This document shows, piece by piece, positions 23,721 to 32,080 of a DNA stretch of 64,000 bases. Made by a program: the position numbers and the translations under genes. Location: assembly GCF_014696615.1 (NCBI RefSeq), contig NZ_JACJQJ010000003.1, positions 1-64,000 of the forward strand, given 5' to 3'. Positions within the stretch are counted from its first letter, which is position 1. Each line of letters opens with the position of its first letter. The notes below the pieces were generated by a model. It had not been told where the DNA came from. It searched no databases and saw only the letters and a list, made by a program, of their open reading frames with translations. The stretch comes from Nostoc linckia FACHB-104 (GTDB taxonomy: Bacteria; Cyanobacteriota; Cyanobacteriia; Cyanobacteriales; Nostocaceae).

Positions 23721-26285
23721 ATGCAGCCAATTCGTACATTTAACGTTTCTCCTTCTCTACCGCCGCGACTCGAACCGCTGCGGCGGCTGGCATATAACTT
23801 GCACTGGGACTGGAACGTTGAGAGTAAAGATTTATTTCGACGCTTAGATCCTGATTTGTGGGAAACTAGCCACCACAACCCAGTGTTAATGCTGGGTACC
23901 ATTAGCCAAGGAAGACTTTTAGAAGTTGTAGAAGACGAAGGCTTCTTGGCACAAATGGATAGAGCTGCGCGTCAGCTAGAAGATTATTTACAGGAACGAT
24001 CTTGGTATCAAAAACAGCGCAGTCATTCACCCAAAGAATGCTACGCTTATTTTTCGGCAGAATTTGGCTTAGTAGATTGTCTACCTGTGTATTCGGGAGG
24101 CTTGGGCGTTCTCGCGGGGGATCACCTGAAATCTGCCAGTGACTTAGGGCTACCCCTAGTGGGAGTAGGCTTACTCTACCAACAAGGATACTTTGCTCAG
24201 TATCTTAATGCCGATGGTTGGCAGCAGGAACGCTATCCCATCAATGATTTCTATAATATGCCTTTACACCTGGAACGTAATTCTGATGGTTCAGAATTGC
24301 GGATTGCTGTAGAGTATCCAGGACGTAAAGTTTACGCCAGAGTTTGGCGGGTACAGGTGGGTACGGTGCCATTGTATTTATTGGACACCAATATTGAACC
24401 CAACAACCCCTACGACCACGACATTACCGACCAGCTTTATGGTGGTGATATCGATATGCGTATCCACCAGGAAATTATGCTGGGTATCGGTGGTGTGCAG
24501 ATGTTAAAAGCTTTGGGCTATAAAGTCACTGCTTACCACATGAACGAAGGACACGCAGCCTTCTCTGCCCTAGAACGGATTCGGATGCTGATCCAGGAAG
24601 ACGGGTTGCATTATGATGATGCTAAACAAGTCGTAGCTTCCAGTAATATTTTCACTACCCATACCCCAGTACCAGCCGGGATTGACTTGTTCCCACCCCA
24701 GAAAATCTTGGACTACCTGAGATATTATGCAGATATCTTTGACTTACCTGAAGAACAATTTTTAGGTTTAGGAAGGGAAAATACCGGTGATTTATCTGCT
24801 CCCTTCAGTATGGCGGTGTTGGCGCTGAAAATGGCAACATTTTCTAATGGTGTCGCCCAGCTGCATGGTGTGGTATCGCGCCAGATGTTCCAAGGGTTGT
24901 GGAAGAAAGTTCCTGTAGAAGAAGTGCCGATCGCAGCCATTACTAACGGTGTCCATGCGCGCAGTTGCGTAGCAAAATCTACACAAGAGTTGTACGATCG
25001 CTATTTAGGGCCCAACTGGTCATCAGCACCACCGGATAATCAGGTGTGGGAACGGATGGACGCGATTCCTGATGAGGAATTGTGGCGCAATCACGAACGC
25101 TGTCGCTTGGATATGGTTTTGTATGTGCGAGATCATTTAGTCAAGCATTTACGCGATCGCGGTGCGTCAGGTTCAGAAATTGCTCAAGCACAGGAAGTTT
25201 TAGATCCCAACGTTTTAACAGTTGGTTTTGCCCGCCGCTTTGCTACTTATAAGCGTGCTACTCTGTGGATGCGCGATTTAGAAAGAATCCGCCGGATTTT
25301 ACTAGCTGACAAAAACCGCAAAGTCCAATTTGTGATTGCTGGGAAAGCACACCCCAAAGATATTCCCGGTAAAGAACTCATCCGTGATATCAACCATTTC
25401 ATCCGCGAACAACATTTAGAAAAACAAGTAGTGTTTGTTCCGAATTACGACATCCACATATCGCGGTTAATGGTGGCTGGTTGCGATATCTGGTTAAATA
25501 CACCCCGTCGTCCCCGAGAAGCTTCCGGTACTAGCGGAATGAAAGCCGCCATGAACGGCTTACCCAATTTAAGCGTCCTTGATGGCTGGTGGGATGAAGC
25601 TGATTATGTTCGCACCGGTTGGGCGATCGGACATGGTGAAAATTATGAAGATCCCAATTACCAGGATGAAGTAGAAGCCAACGCTCTCTACGATTTGTTA
25701 GAGAAAGAAGTTGTGCCCTTATTCTACGATCATCGCGATGCTGATGGCTTACCCCGTGCTTGGGTTGCCAAAATGAAAGATGCAATTCGCCTGAATTGTC
25801 CATTTTTCAACACCGCCCGCATGGTGCGAGAATATGCTCAACGCGCTTACTTCCCAGCTAGCGATCGCTTCCATACCCTGACTGCGAATAATTACGCACC
25901 AGCCAAAGAATTAGCCGCATGGAAAGCTAATCTTGGTGAACACTGGTTTAATATCAAAATCAAAGATATTGACGTATCAGCATCAGCAGATATTGAAGTT
26001 AACCAAACCGTTGCAGTCAAAGCCAAAGTAGATTTGGCAACTTTAACAAACAAAGATGTCCAGGTGGAACTTTACCAAGGGGCAATTGATGCCAATGGTG
26101 ATATAGTCAACGCTGTACCTGTGATCATGGATTACCAAGGCGAAGATAAACAGGGTTTAAGTGTTTACACCGCTAACATCATTTACACCATCTCTGGTTT
26201 GCAAGGCTTGTCTTTGCGCGTATTGCCAAAACACCCGCATTTGTCCAATCCTTACGAACCCAGGTTAATTGCTTGGGCTGAATAA
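23721..26285 (+). CDS. glgP: Glycogen (alpha-glucan) phosphorylase
   Basis: An 854-residue phosphorylase of the shorter bacterial subtype (TIGR02094 type). It shows the N-terminal LRRLAYNLHWDWN, then GGLGVLAGDHLKSASDLGLPLVGVGLLY, the HMNEGHAAFSALE segment, ITNGVHARSCV, and the pyridoxal-phosphate lysine in EASGTSGMKAAMNGLPNLSVLDGWWDE. The enzyme releases glucose-1-phosphate from glycogen in the cytoplasm, feeding night-time and heterocyst metabolism. ATG 23721 is preferred over the TTG 18 bases upstream, because TTGGAG overlaps that TTG and serves as the ribosome site. A C-terminal extension of about 140 residues looks beta-rich, as is usual for the subtype. It is monocistronic. Confidence 0.93.
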   Translation: MQPIRTFNVSPSLPPRLEPLRRLAYNLHWDWNVESKDLFRRLDPDLWETSHHNPVLMLGTISQGRLLEVVEDEGFLAQMDRAARQLEDYLQERSWYQKQRSHSPKECYAYFSAEFGLVDCLPVYSGGLGVLAGDHLKSASDLGLPLVGVGLLYQQGYFAQYLNADGWQQERYPINDFYNMPLHLERNSDGSELRIAVEYPGRKVYARVWRVQVGTVPLYLLDTNIEPNNPYDHDITDQLYGGDIDMRIHQEIMLGIGGVQMLKALGYKVTAYHMNEGHAAFSALERIRMLIQEDGLHYDDAKQVVASSNIFTTHTPVPAGIDLFPPQKILDYLRYYADIFDLPEEQFLGLGRENTGDLSAPFSMAVLALKMATFSNGVAQLHGVVSRQMFQGLWKKVPVEEVPIAAITNGVHARSCVAKSTQELYDRYLGPNWSSAPPDNQVWERMDAIPDEELWRNHERCRLDMVLYVRDHLVKHLRDRGASGSEIAQAQEVLDPNVLTVGFARRFATYKRATLWMRDLERIRRILLADKNRKVQFVIAGKAHPKDIPGKELIRDINHFIREQHLEKQVVFVPNYDIHISRLMVAGCDIWLNTPRRPREASGTSGMKAAMNGLPNLSVLDGWWDEADYVRTGWAIGHGENYEDPNYQDEVEANALYDLLEKEVVPLFYDHRDADGLPRAWVAKMKDAIRLNCPFFNTARMVREYAQRAYFPASDRFHTLTANNYAPAKELAAWKANLGEHWFNIKIKDIDVSASADIEVNQTVAVKAKVDLATLTNKDVQVELYQGAIDANGDIVNAVPVIMDYQGEDKQGLSVYTANIIYTISGLQGLSLRVLPKHPHLSNPYEPRLIAWAE

Positions 26286-26435
26286 CAGTGCTGAGTTGAA
26301 AGTGCTGAGTGCTGAGTCAAAGAACAGTTCACATTAGCGTAGTGATACAAAGTGCTGAATAGACAGTGCTGAGTTAAAAGTGCTGAGTGCTGAGTAGAAA
26401 GAACAGTTCACATTAGCGTAGTGATACAAGGTGCG
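26286..26435. repeat. 78-bp tandem duplication after glgP
   Basis: Two adjacent near-identical copies (26286-26363 and 26364-26435) of a unit containing GTGCTGAGT repeats and AACAGTTCACATTAGCG. They begin one base after the glgP stop codon. GTGCTGAGT also recurs near 9882-9898, and its complement (ACTCAGCAC) near 26493-26507. Confidence 0.75.
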
Positions 26436-26493
26436 GAACCCTACTTTTATTCAGTACATTAGTACTAAATACCTCCAAAGCGCAGGTAACCAC

Positions 26494-27243
26494 TCAGCAC
26501 TCAGCACTCATTACTGATTTGGGGATGACAATGTAACCAGTAGTGCGATCGCCTAACACTAAGTTACGTTGTTCACCCCAATACCACCAGTGTGCAGCTA
26601 CATAAGCGCAGATGAGGCTATCTAATTTATCTTCCACAGCTTTTAGTGCTGCACCTGTGTGGGGAATTTCTGGTAAAAAAGAACTACTGATAGTAGGAGA
26701 ATGTAGCGGCGGTTCTAAAGTGGGCAAGATTTCCCAAATATAATTATAGAGTTTGAGCAGTTCTAAACGGCGATCGCCCAAGCGTCCTTTTTTATATTTG
26801 AGAATTCGTTCTAAATTGAATAAATGAACAATCGCCGGGTGGGGAAAAACTTCGATTTGATATCTACCGGGTTTTTGCGGTTCAATACTAGGTGCGTGTG
26901 CAAAACCGCGAGATTCTAATTCTAAGCCAAAGTTAACAGTGCGCTCTGCAAAAGCTAAACCCAAATTCGCTGGGTAGCATCCCGCATGATATTTACCAAA
27001 ATATTTGTGAGTGAGTTTATCTGGTAATCGACTACCAGCAGCGTTAGGGATGAGAGTGGGTGCGTCTACTGCGATTAGTGCTGGTTCTTCTAGTGGGACA
27101 AAAGTATCAATCCAAGAGAGAATATCTGCGATCGCTTCTTTCCGGTTTAAATCTAGAAGTTGTAATTTACCATCAATTAATTCTAAACAACATAATCCGC
27201 TGGGTTGCGATTTCCAGCCTAAATCAATACCTAAAAATTTCAT
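26494..27243 (-). CDS. DUF429 family protein (RNase H-like fold)
   Basis: A 249-residue DUF429 protein. It opens with FLGIDLGWK, has the conserved ALIAVDAPTLIPN, then AGCYPANLG and VEVFPHPAIV-like (QIEVFPHPAIVHLF), and a C-terminal DKLDSLICAYVAAHWWYWG. These acidic positions match the RNase H/actin-like fold predicted for DUF429, but no activity is firmly established. It reads as a complete gene with an ATG start. It is upstream of, and convergent with, nothing else on its strand; a 27-bp palindrome lies just upstream of the start. Confidence 0.8.
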   Translation of the reverse strand: MKFLGIDLGWKSQPSGLCCLELIDGKLQLLDLNRKEAIADILSWIDTFVPLEEPALIAVDAPTLIPNAAGSRLPDKLTHKYFGKYHAGCYPANLGLAFAERTVNFGLELESRGFAHAPSIEPQKPGRYQIEVFPHPAIVHLFNLERILKYKKGRLGDRRLELLKLYNYIWEILPTLEPPLHSPTISSSFLPEIPHTGAALKAVEDKLDSLICAYVAAHWWYWGEQRNLVLGDRTTGYIVIPKSVMSAEC

Positions 27244-27264
27244 CGTTTATTATCTCATTATTAT

Positions 27265-27291
27265 GTAGGATGCGTTAATAACGCATCCTAC
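27265..27291. repeat. Dispersed palindrome GTAGGATGCGTTA, copy 3
   Basis: A perfect 13-bp inverted repeat with a single central base, in the short gap between the DUF429 and iminopeptidase genes. It is related to 11421-11447 and 13245-13279. On the minus strand it lies after the iminopeptidase stop minus 46 bases, so it cannot be that gene's ordinary leader; it may end that gene's transcript. Confidence 0.6.
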
Positions 27292-27336
27292 CTAGCATAA
27301 ACATTTCAAAATTACGCAATTTATATTAATTACGAA

Positions 27337-28287
27337 TTACGAATTAATTGCAAACTTATTTGTCGCTGCAATCAACGCACTGCGTATTCCTGGTTCGCTC
27401 ATTGAATGTCCCGCATCTGGAACCACAATAAATTCTGCTTCTGGCCAAGCTTGATGTAATTCCCATGCTGATATCATCGGACAGACTACATCATAACGAC
27501 CTTGAACAATTACAGCCGGAATATGCCGAATTTTATCAACATTTAAAAGTAATTGATTTTCTGAATTTAAAAATCCTTTATTGATGAAATAATGGCACTC
27601 AATTCGTGCAAAGGCTTCAGCAAAATCATTTTTACCAAAATTCTGCATCAATGCTGTATCGGGAAATAATCTACTAGTACTAGCTTCCCAAATTGACCAA
27701 GCACGGGCTGCTTCTAATCTAATATTTGAATCTGGGCTAGTCAATCGGTGATAATAAGCTGTTAATAAATCATCCCTTTCATCAATGGGAATTGGTTTAA
27801 GATATTCTTCCCAAGCATCAGGAAAAATATAGCTAGCACCTTCTTGATAAAACCAGCGTAATTCTTTCTGTCGCAGCATAAATATGCCGCGTAAAATTAA
27901 GCCGCTACACCTTTCAGGATGGGTTTGACTATATGCTAATGACAGGGTACTCCCCCAACTTCCACCAAATACTGCCCACTTTTCTATTCCTAAATACTCC
28001 CGCAGTCTTTCAATATCGCTCACTAAATCCCAAGTAGTATTTTCTCGTAGTTCAGCATGAGGAGTACTTTTGCCACAACCACGTTGATCAAACATTATCA
28101 AGCGCCATTTTTCAGGATTAAAATATTGCCGATAAAAAGGTGGACAGCCACCACCAGGCCCGCCATGTAGTAAAACTATTGGCTTTCCTTGGGGATTTCC
28201 TGACTCTTCAAAATGAATTTTATGTAATTCTGATACCTGTAAATAACCTTTTTTATAGGGTTCAATAGGTGGGTAAAGTTCGTACAT
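27337..28287 (-). CDS. pip: Proline iminopeptidase
   Basis: A 316-residue alpha/beta hydrolase of peptidase family S33. Hallmarks are LLHGGPGGGCPPFYRQYF (oxyanion region), FDQRGCGKSTPH, the nucleophile elbow GGSWGSTLSLAY (Ser110), GRYDVVCP (acid) and VPDAGHS (His). Proline iminopeptidases release N-terminal proline from peptides in the cytoplasm. Length and order of motifs match the family throughout. The ATG start is family-typical (MYELYPPIEPY). It is transcribed toward the DUF429 gene, with only about 90 bases between them, so the two may share a transcript. Confidence 0.92.
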   Translation of the reverse strand: MYELYPPIEPYKKGYLQVSELHKIHFEESGNPQGKPIVLLHGGPGGGCPPFYRQYFNPEKWRLIMFDQRGCGKSTPHAELRENTTWDLVSDIERLREYLGIEKWAVFGGSWGSTLSLAYSQTHPERCSGLILRGIFMLRQKELRWFYQEGASYIFPDAWEEYLKPIPIDERDDLLTAYYHRLTSPDSNIRLEAARAWSIWEASTSRLFPDTALMQNFGKNDFAEAFARIECHYFINKGFLNSENQLLLNVDKIRHIPAVIVQGRYDVVCPMISAWELHQAWPEAEFIVVPDAGHSMSEPGIRSALIAATNKFAINS

Positions 28288-28370
28288 TGCTATAAAAATT
28301 TATATTTGATTATTAATTATTGGAAAACCTCATAACGAGGTGATGGATTCTGACAGTATCTAAGTACTGA

Positions 28371-28463
28371 GTAAGTCGGTGGAAACAAATCTCAGAAACG
28401 TAAATAGACTTGATACTTTTACCAATGACAAATGACAGCCTTAGCTATCTTTAATTGCACCGT
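28371..28463. mobile_element. MITE-like element, family B copy 2 (inverted, shortened)
   Basis: The reverse complement of this segment matches copies at 9728-9872 and 53964-54110: AATTAAAGATA..., TCATTTGTCATTGGTAA, CTATTTACGTTT and CCACCGACTTAC. TACTGA flanks both sides (ending at 28370 and at 28466-28471), a possible short target duplication. The element overlaps the TAA stop of the amidotransferase gene. Its internal region is about 50 bases shorter than in the other copies. Confidence 0.6.
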
Positions 28464-29236
28464 TATACTGACATTATTGGTAAACCATCCTGAAAAACTA
28501 GAAGTTGTCCTGGTTCCAAAATTGTCCAGACTTCATTGTCAGTCAGGGGGGTAGTGGCAATAATAGCGACGCGATCGCTTTGTGAAGTCAACTCGCGAAA
28601 ATCCACTGTCATATCCTGATCGATTAAATGAGCAGCTGCAAAAGGCGCTTGGCGTACTATATAGCTCAGTTTAGTGGAACAGTAAGCAAAAAAGTGTTCC
28701 CCATCTGATAGTAAGTAGTTAAACACACCGTGCGCTGCAATCTCAGCAGTAACTTTACTGAGGATAGAATACAGATCTGCTAAAGGTGGTTTACCTTCAG
28801 GAAACTTTTGCCGCAAAGTTTCTAAGATGATACAGAATGCTTTTTCGCTATCGGTATCGCCCACAGCTTTATAAAAGCCCATATTTTCGGGATTAAAGTC
28901 TGGTAAATTGCCGTTATGAGCAAATACCCAATATCTACCCCAAAGTTCTCTTTGGAACGGGTGACAATTTTGTAAAGCTACTTCACCTTGCGTAGCTTTG
29001 CGAATATGAGCAATTACGTGAGTAGAATGAATCGGATAACGGCGTACCAAATCTGCCACCGGTGACTTCACAGAGGCTTTGGCATCTAAAAAAATCCGAC
29101 ATCCTTTACCCTCAAAGAAAGCAATACCCCAACCATCGCAATGATCGTCAGTTCTTCCTCCCCTGGCAGAGAAACCTTCAAAAGAAAAACAGATATCTGT
29201 TGGGGTATTGCAATTCATTCCCAGCAGTTGACACAT
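28463..29236 (-). CDS. Class II glutamine amidotransferase (YafJ-like)
   Basis: A 257-residue protein with an N-terminal-nucleophile glutaminase fold. ATG 29236 is chosen because Cys2 (MCQLLGMNCN) must become the N-terminal nucleophile; the longer frame to 29311 would bury it. Other marks are RGGRTDDHCDGWGIAFFEG, AHIRKATQGEV, and FAHNGNLPDF, DTDSEKAF and a terminal PLTDNEVWTILEPGQLLVF. YafJ-like proteins carry only the glutaminase domain, and the ammonia acceptor is unknown. The stop codon is supplied at the very edge of a MITE-like element. Confidence 0.88.
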   Translation of the reverse strand: MCQLLGMNCNTPTDICFSFEGFSARGGRTDDHCDGWGIAFFEGKGCRIFLDAKASVKSPVADLVRRYPIHSTHVIAHIRKATQGEVALQNCHPFQRELWGRYWVFAHNGNLPDFNPENMGFYKAVGDTDSEKAFCIILETLRQKFPEGKPPLADLYSILSKVTAEIAAHGVFNYLLSDGEHFFAYCSTKLSYIVRQAPFAAAHLIDQDMTVDFRELTSQSDRVAIIATTPLTDNEVWTILEPGQLLVFQDGLPIMSV

Positions 29237-29678
29237 TGTAAAAACCCAGGGCTGCACTATGGAATTACAATACTTCAGATCGCTGCAAAATTTCTGGTGC
29301 GATCGCTTCAATCTGGGAATTTATCTTGGCTACCAATGATGAATCTTTATACCCGTACCAAACACTACCGAATAGGGGACTTTCAAGTAAAAAAATATTC
29401 CATTGCTATTGTTGACGGTTCACAGTCAACAGTCAACAGTCAACAGTCAACAGTCAACGGTCAACAGTCAACAGTCAACAGTCAACAGAATTTATTTTTT
29501 AGAGTTTCAGAGATGCAATTCATCGCATCTCTACCCTGCTCTTGACTTTTGACAATATTTGCTAAAAGAATATGAGACGCAGCTTTAGTTGTAATTGAAA
29601 TTAGGATGGCGCTTGCAGTTTTATAATTGATAGAGAATTGGGATACTCAACTTTTTGTTTGGAGTTTGGTTTTAAATT
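29237..29678. other. Intergenic region with CAGTCAA array
   Basis: Divergent spacer between the amidotransferase and cpcS genes. It contains about eleven CAGTCAA heptamers (29411-29487) and a small palindrome AGAGATGC (29509-29516) / GCATCTCT (29525-29532). The cpcS promoter should lie after 29540. Confidence 0.55.
29411..29487. repeat. Heptamer array CAGTCAA
   Basis: About eleven tandem 7-bp units, mostly CAGTCAA with one CGGTCAA. The same heptamer recurs at 35203-35240, 52088-52157, 53161-53203 and inside both family C elements, on either strand. Confidence 0.9.
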
Positions 29679-30311
29679 ATGGATGCAATGGAGTTTTTTG
29701 AACTAAGTACTGGTAGATGGCGATCGCAACGCACGACACATCACCTGGCCTTCAAGAGATCTGAAGCGGGAGAATCCGATATTCATGTTCAAGCCCTTGC
29801 TGCCGACGATCCTAAAGTGATCGAGATTTGCCAACTCCATGAGGTTGACCCCAAGTTGGCCATCGGTGGTGCTTTTGTGTCTTGGCAAGGAGCAATGGGA
29901 TGGGATAAAGAAGATGAGAACCACGAAGGTTCCACAGTATTTTCTCTGATTCCTGATATTGATAATCCCCGTCAAGGATCGCTGCTGCGAGAACGAGGCT
30001 ATGCAGAAATTGTCCCAGTAGCGGGACGCTATCACATGGATGATGAAAACGCATTAGTCTTGATCACCGAATATGAAACCATGAGTTCGATTGAGAGATT
30101 CTGGTTTGTCAGTCCTAGCATCCGGATGCGAACCAGTACAGTTAAAAGATTTGGTGGTTTTAGCACCGCCACATTCTGTACCGAATTCCGGGTTGCAGAT
30201 GCTTCAGAGGTTGCTTCTAACCAGGATGAAACTAACCTCTCAAATCCGACTTCCGATCAGATAAACAATGCGGCTGAACCCACAAAACACTTCTCCTTCT
30301 TCGGTTGGTAA
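29679..30311 (+). CDS. cpcS: Phycobiliprotein lyase, CpcS/CpeS type
   Basis: A 210-residue lipocalin-like lyase. It begins MEFFELSTGRWRSQRTTHHLAF, a CpcS/CpeS hallmark, followed by GGAFVSWQGAMGW, GRYHMDDENALVLITEYE, and the conserved ERFWFVSPSIRMRTST and FCTEFR. CpcS lyases attach phycocyanobilin to the Cys84-type site of phycocyanin and allophycocyanin beta subunits (and alpha of allophycocyanin) in the cytoplasm. About 30 C-terminal residues after the domain are polar and variable. The next gene overlaps its end by 44 bases in another frame, implying coupled translation, and a CpcL-type linker gene follows. Confidence 0.9.
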   Translation: MDAMEFFELSTGRWRSQRTTHHLAFKRSEAGESDIHVQALAADDPKVIEICQLHEVDPKLAIGGAFVSWQGAMGWDKEDENHEGSTVFSLIPDIDNPRQGSLLRERGYAEIVPVAGRYHMDDENALVLITEYETMSSIERFWFVSPSIRMRTSTVKRFGGFSTATFCTEFRVADASEVASNQDETNLSNPTSDQINNAAEPTKHFSFFGW

Positions 30312-30879
30312 ATTAATCTTCACCACCAGCACAGATCCCTTTACACGAGGGTTAGACTACCTTTATGGAGTTAGAAGTCTAGCCCTTGATGCAGAGATGA
30401 TCGATGTGGTGTATGATCTAGAAAATCGTAAATCTCTGTGTGTCTGGATCTGCAAACATATTGACGCGGTGAACCAACAACTGGAAAAGTGTCTTCAGGC
30501 TTGCCATGATTGTTTTCACCCTTGGGAGCAACCTACGATTCAAATTTTTGCTGCTCCCATTGCTCAATCCTTTGGGATTGACGCTCTCTGCAATCTTCAG
30601 ACAAATCCTATTACCATCCTCATAGATGTGGGAAGAGTAGTGCCGGCAGACTGGCTGGCATTAGTAGTCCATGAATATGCTCATGCTCATGCAGGTTCTC
30701 CCGGACATCACGAACAATTTGCGCGATCGCTCTCTCACCTCTGCCTGGGATTGGGTATTGCGCCTCCCCCTTTACAACCTGGTATGGAATCTTACCTGCG
30801 ATTTTATCCTGATTGCCGTCCCACTCAGAACCCATTAGCATTTTGGCGAGGAGAATCAGGGACTGATAACGAAAACTAA
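30268..30879 (+). CDS. Putative zinc metallopeptidase-like protein linked to cpcS
   Basis: A 203-residue protein of unknown function. The clearest feature is VVHEYAHAHAGSPGHHEQF: a zincin HExxH motif (H135 E136 xx H139) with extra histidines at 141, 147 and 148 and Glu149 as possible third ligands. The rest has no signal peptide or membrane segment and contains seven or so scattered cysteines. Its start overlaps the cpcS coding sequence by 44 bases in the +1 frame, so it is likely translated with cpcS. The context suggests a role in phycobiliprotein handling, such as maturation or turnover, but that is inference. A degenerate, non-catalytic zincin is also possible. Confidence 0.75.
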   Translation: MRLNPQNTSPSSVGKLIFTTSTDPFTRGLDYLYGVRSLALDAEMIDVVYDLENRKSLCVWICKHIDAVNQQLEKCLQACHDCFHPWEQPTIQIFAAPIAQSFGIDALCNLQTNPITILIDVGRVVPADWLALVVHEYAHAHAGSPGHHEQFARSLSHLCLGLGIAPPPLQPGMESYLRFYPDCRPTQNPLAFWRGESGTDNEN

Positions 30880-31188
30880 TATCCCATCACTATTGAATCA
30901 AGGGCAGCGAGCAGAGGGAAGAACAATCTTGCTCAGTCCAGAGATTGGGATAATTTATGGTTTGGATAGAGATAAGCAAAATTACCTATAAAGTGTTAAA
31001 AATTATTGCTTTATCTCGCAAATCCTAAGGTGAATCTACCAAACAAGATTATTCTGAATTTTGAAATTCCGAATTTGGATAGCAGTCAATTGGCTGCGAA
31101 TTAGAAGCTGCGGTTATCGAGTGCGACTCAAATCGATCAACCAATGCTGTACTTTTTCATGTCAGCTAATAGCGTAAAGGTGTTTATC
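30880..31188. other. Intergenic region upstream of cpcL-type gene
   Basis: About 310 bases. No hairpin terminator for the preceding gene and no CcaR-type direct repeat (TTTNCNATTT) is visible. A ribosome site AAAGGTG lies about eight bases before the linker ATG. Confidence 0.4.
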
Positions 31189-31917
31189 ATGTCAATTCCT
31201 CTGTTGGAGTACGCTCCTTCATCTCAAAATCAGCGTGTTATTAGCTTTGAAATCCCTGGTGATGAACAACCCAGAATTTACACAACCGACAATCTGCCAT
31301 CAGCTACTGAAATGGATGTTTTGATTTTGGCAGCTTATCGGCAAATTTTTCATGAACAGCAAATGCTGTCTAGTAATCGCCAAATCATTCTAGAGTCTCA
31401 ACTGAGAACAGGAATGATCACCGTTAAGGAATTTATTCGCGGATTGGTTCTATCCGATTCCTTTAGACGGCTGAATTACGATGTTAACAACAATTACCGC
31501 TTTGTAGAAATCTGCGTACAAAGGATTTTAGGGCGGAACATTTATAGCGATCGCGAAAAATTTGCTTGGTCAACTGTTCTTGCTACTAAAGGTATAGCAG
31601 GCTTCATTACAGAGCTGCTCAACAGTGAGGAATATCTCGAGAACTTTGGTGATGATACAGTTCCTTACCAACGGCGGCGGATTTTACCCCAGCGTTCTAG
31701 AGGTGAGTTACCCTTTGAACGCATGGCACGCTACGACACCGATTATCGGGATAAATTACCACGCAGAGGCTATATACCCATGAATTTACACACATTCCTA
31801 CGTAGTCGTAACAGAGATTTGGTGTTATTGACCGTCGGTTCTGGACTGGGTTTGATAGCAATCTTATCTTTGCTCACCTACTTTGGCCTGTTCCCACAAA
31901 TTGGCCCGTTCCAGTAG
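31189..31917 (+). CDS. cpcL: Membrane-anchored phycobilisome linker (CpcL / CpcG2 type)
   Basis: A 242-residue linker. The N-terminal ~190 residues are a PBS-linker (Pfam PBS_linker_poly) domain with the CpcG opening MSIPLLEYAPSSQNQRV, PRIYTTDNLPSATEMD, AYRQIFHEQQ and FVEICVQRILGRNIYSDREKFAWS. The C-terminus carries a hydrophobic helix (LVLLTVGSGLGLIAILSLLTYFGL). This replaces the usual CpcG1 core-binding end and is the mark of CpcL, which tethers rod-only phycobilisomes to the thylakoid membrane, feeding photosystem I/NDH-1. The ATG at 31189 is preferred over 31144 because it matches the family start and has AAAGGTG before it. The gene follows cpcS and the zincin on the same strand. Confidence 0.9.
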   Translation: MSIPLLEYAPSSQNQRVISFEIPGDEQPRIYTTDNLPSATEMDVLILAAYRQIFHEQQMLSSNRQIILESQLRTGMITVKEFIRGLVLSDSFRRLNYDVNNNYRFVEICVQRILGRNIYSDREKFAWSTVLATKGIAGFITELLNSEEYLENFGDDTVPYQRRRILPQRSRGELPFERMARYDTDYRDKLPRRGYIPMNLHTFLRSRNRDLVLLTVGSGLGLIAILSLLTYFGLFPQIGPFQ

Positions 31918-32080
31918 TCCATTGGGTAAAGGGAAAAGGGCAAAGGGGAAGGGTTGAAAACCTTTACTCTTTTACCCTTAACCTTTCCCCCGCCTGTCAA
32001 AACAACTTTGGCAAAATACTAGGGATTTTTAATTAGCAGAGGTGCAGAGAAATAGGAGAAGGATTTCTCTTGACTTTGTT

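Noticed and set aside
23597-23902. 101-codon minus-strand frame over the glgP start
   Set aside because: Antisense shadow of glgP.
29411-29487. CAGTCAA array considered as a CRISPR array
   Set aside because: Seven-base units without spacers; not CRISPR.
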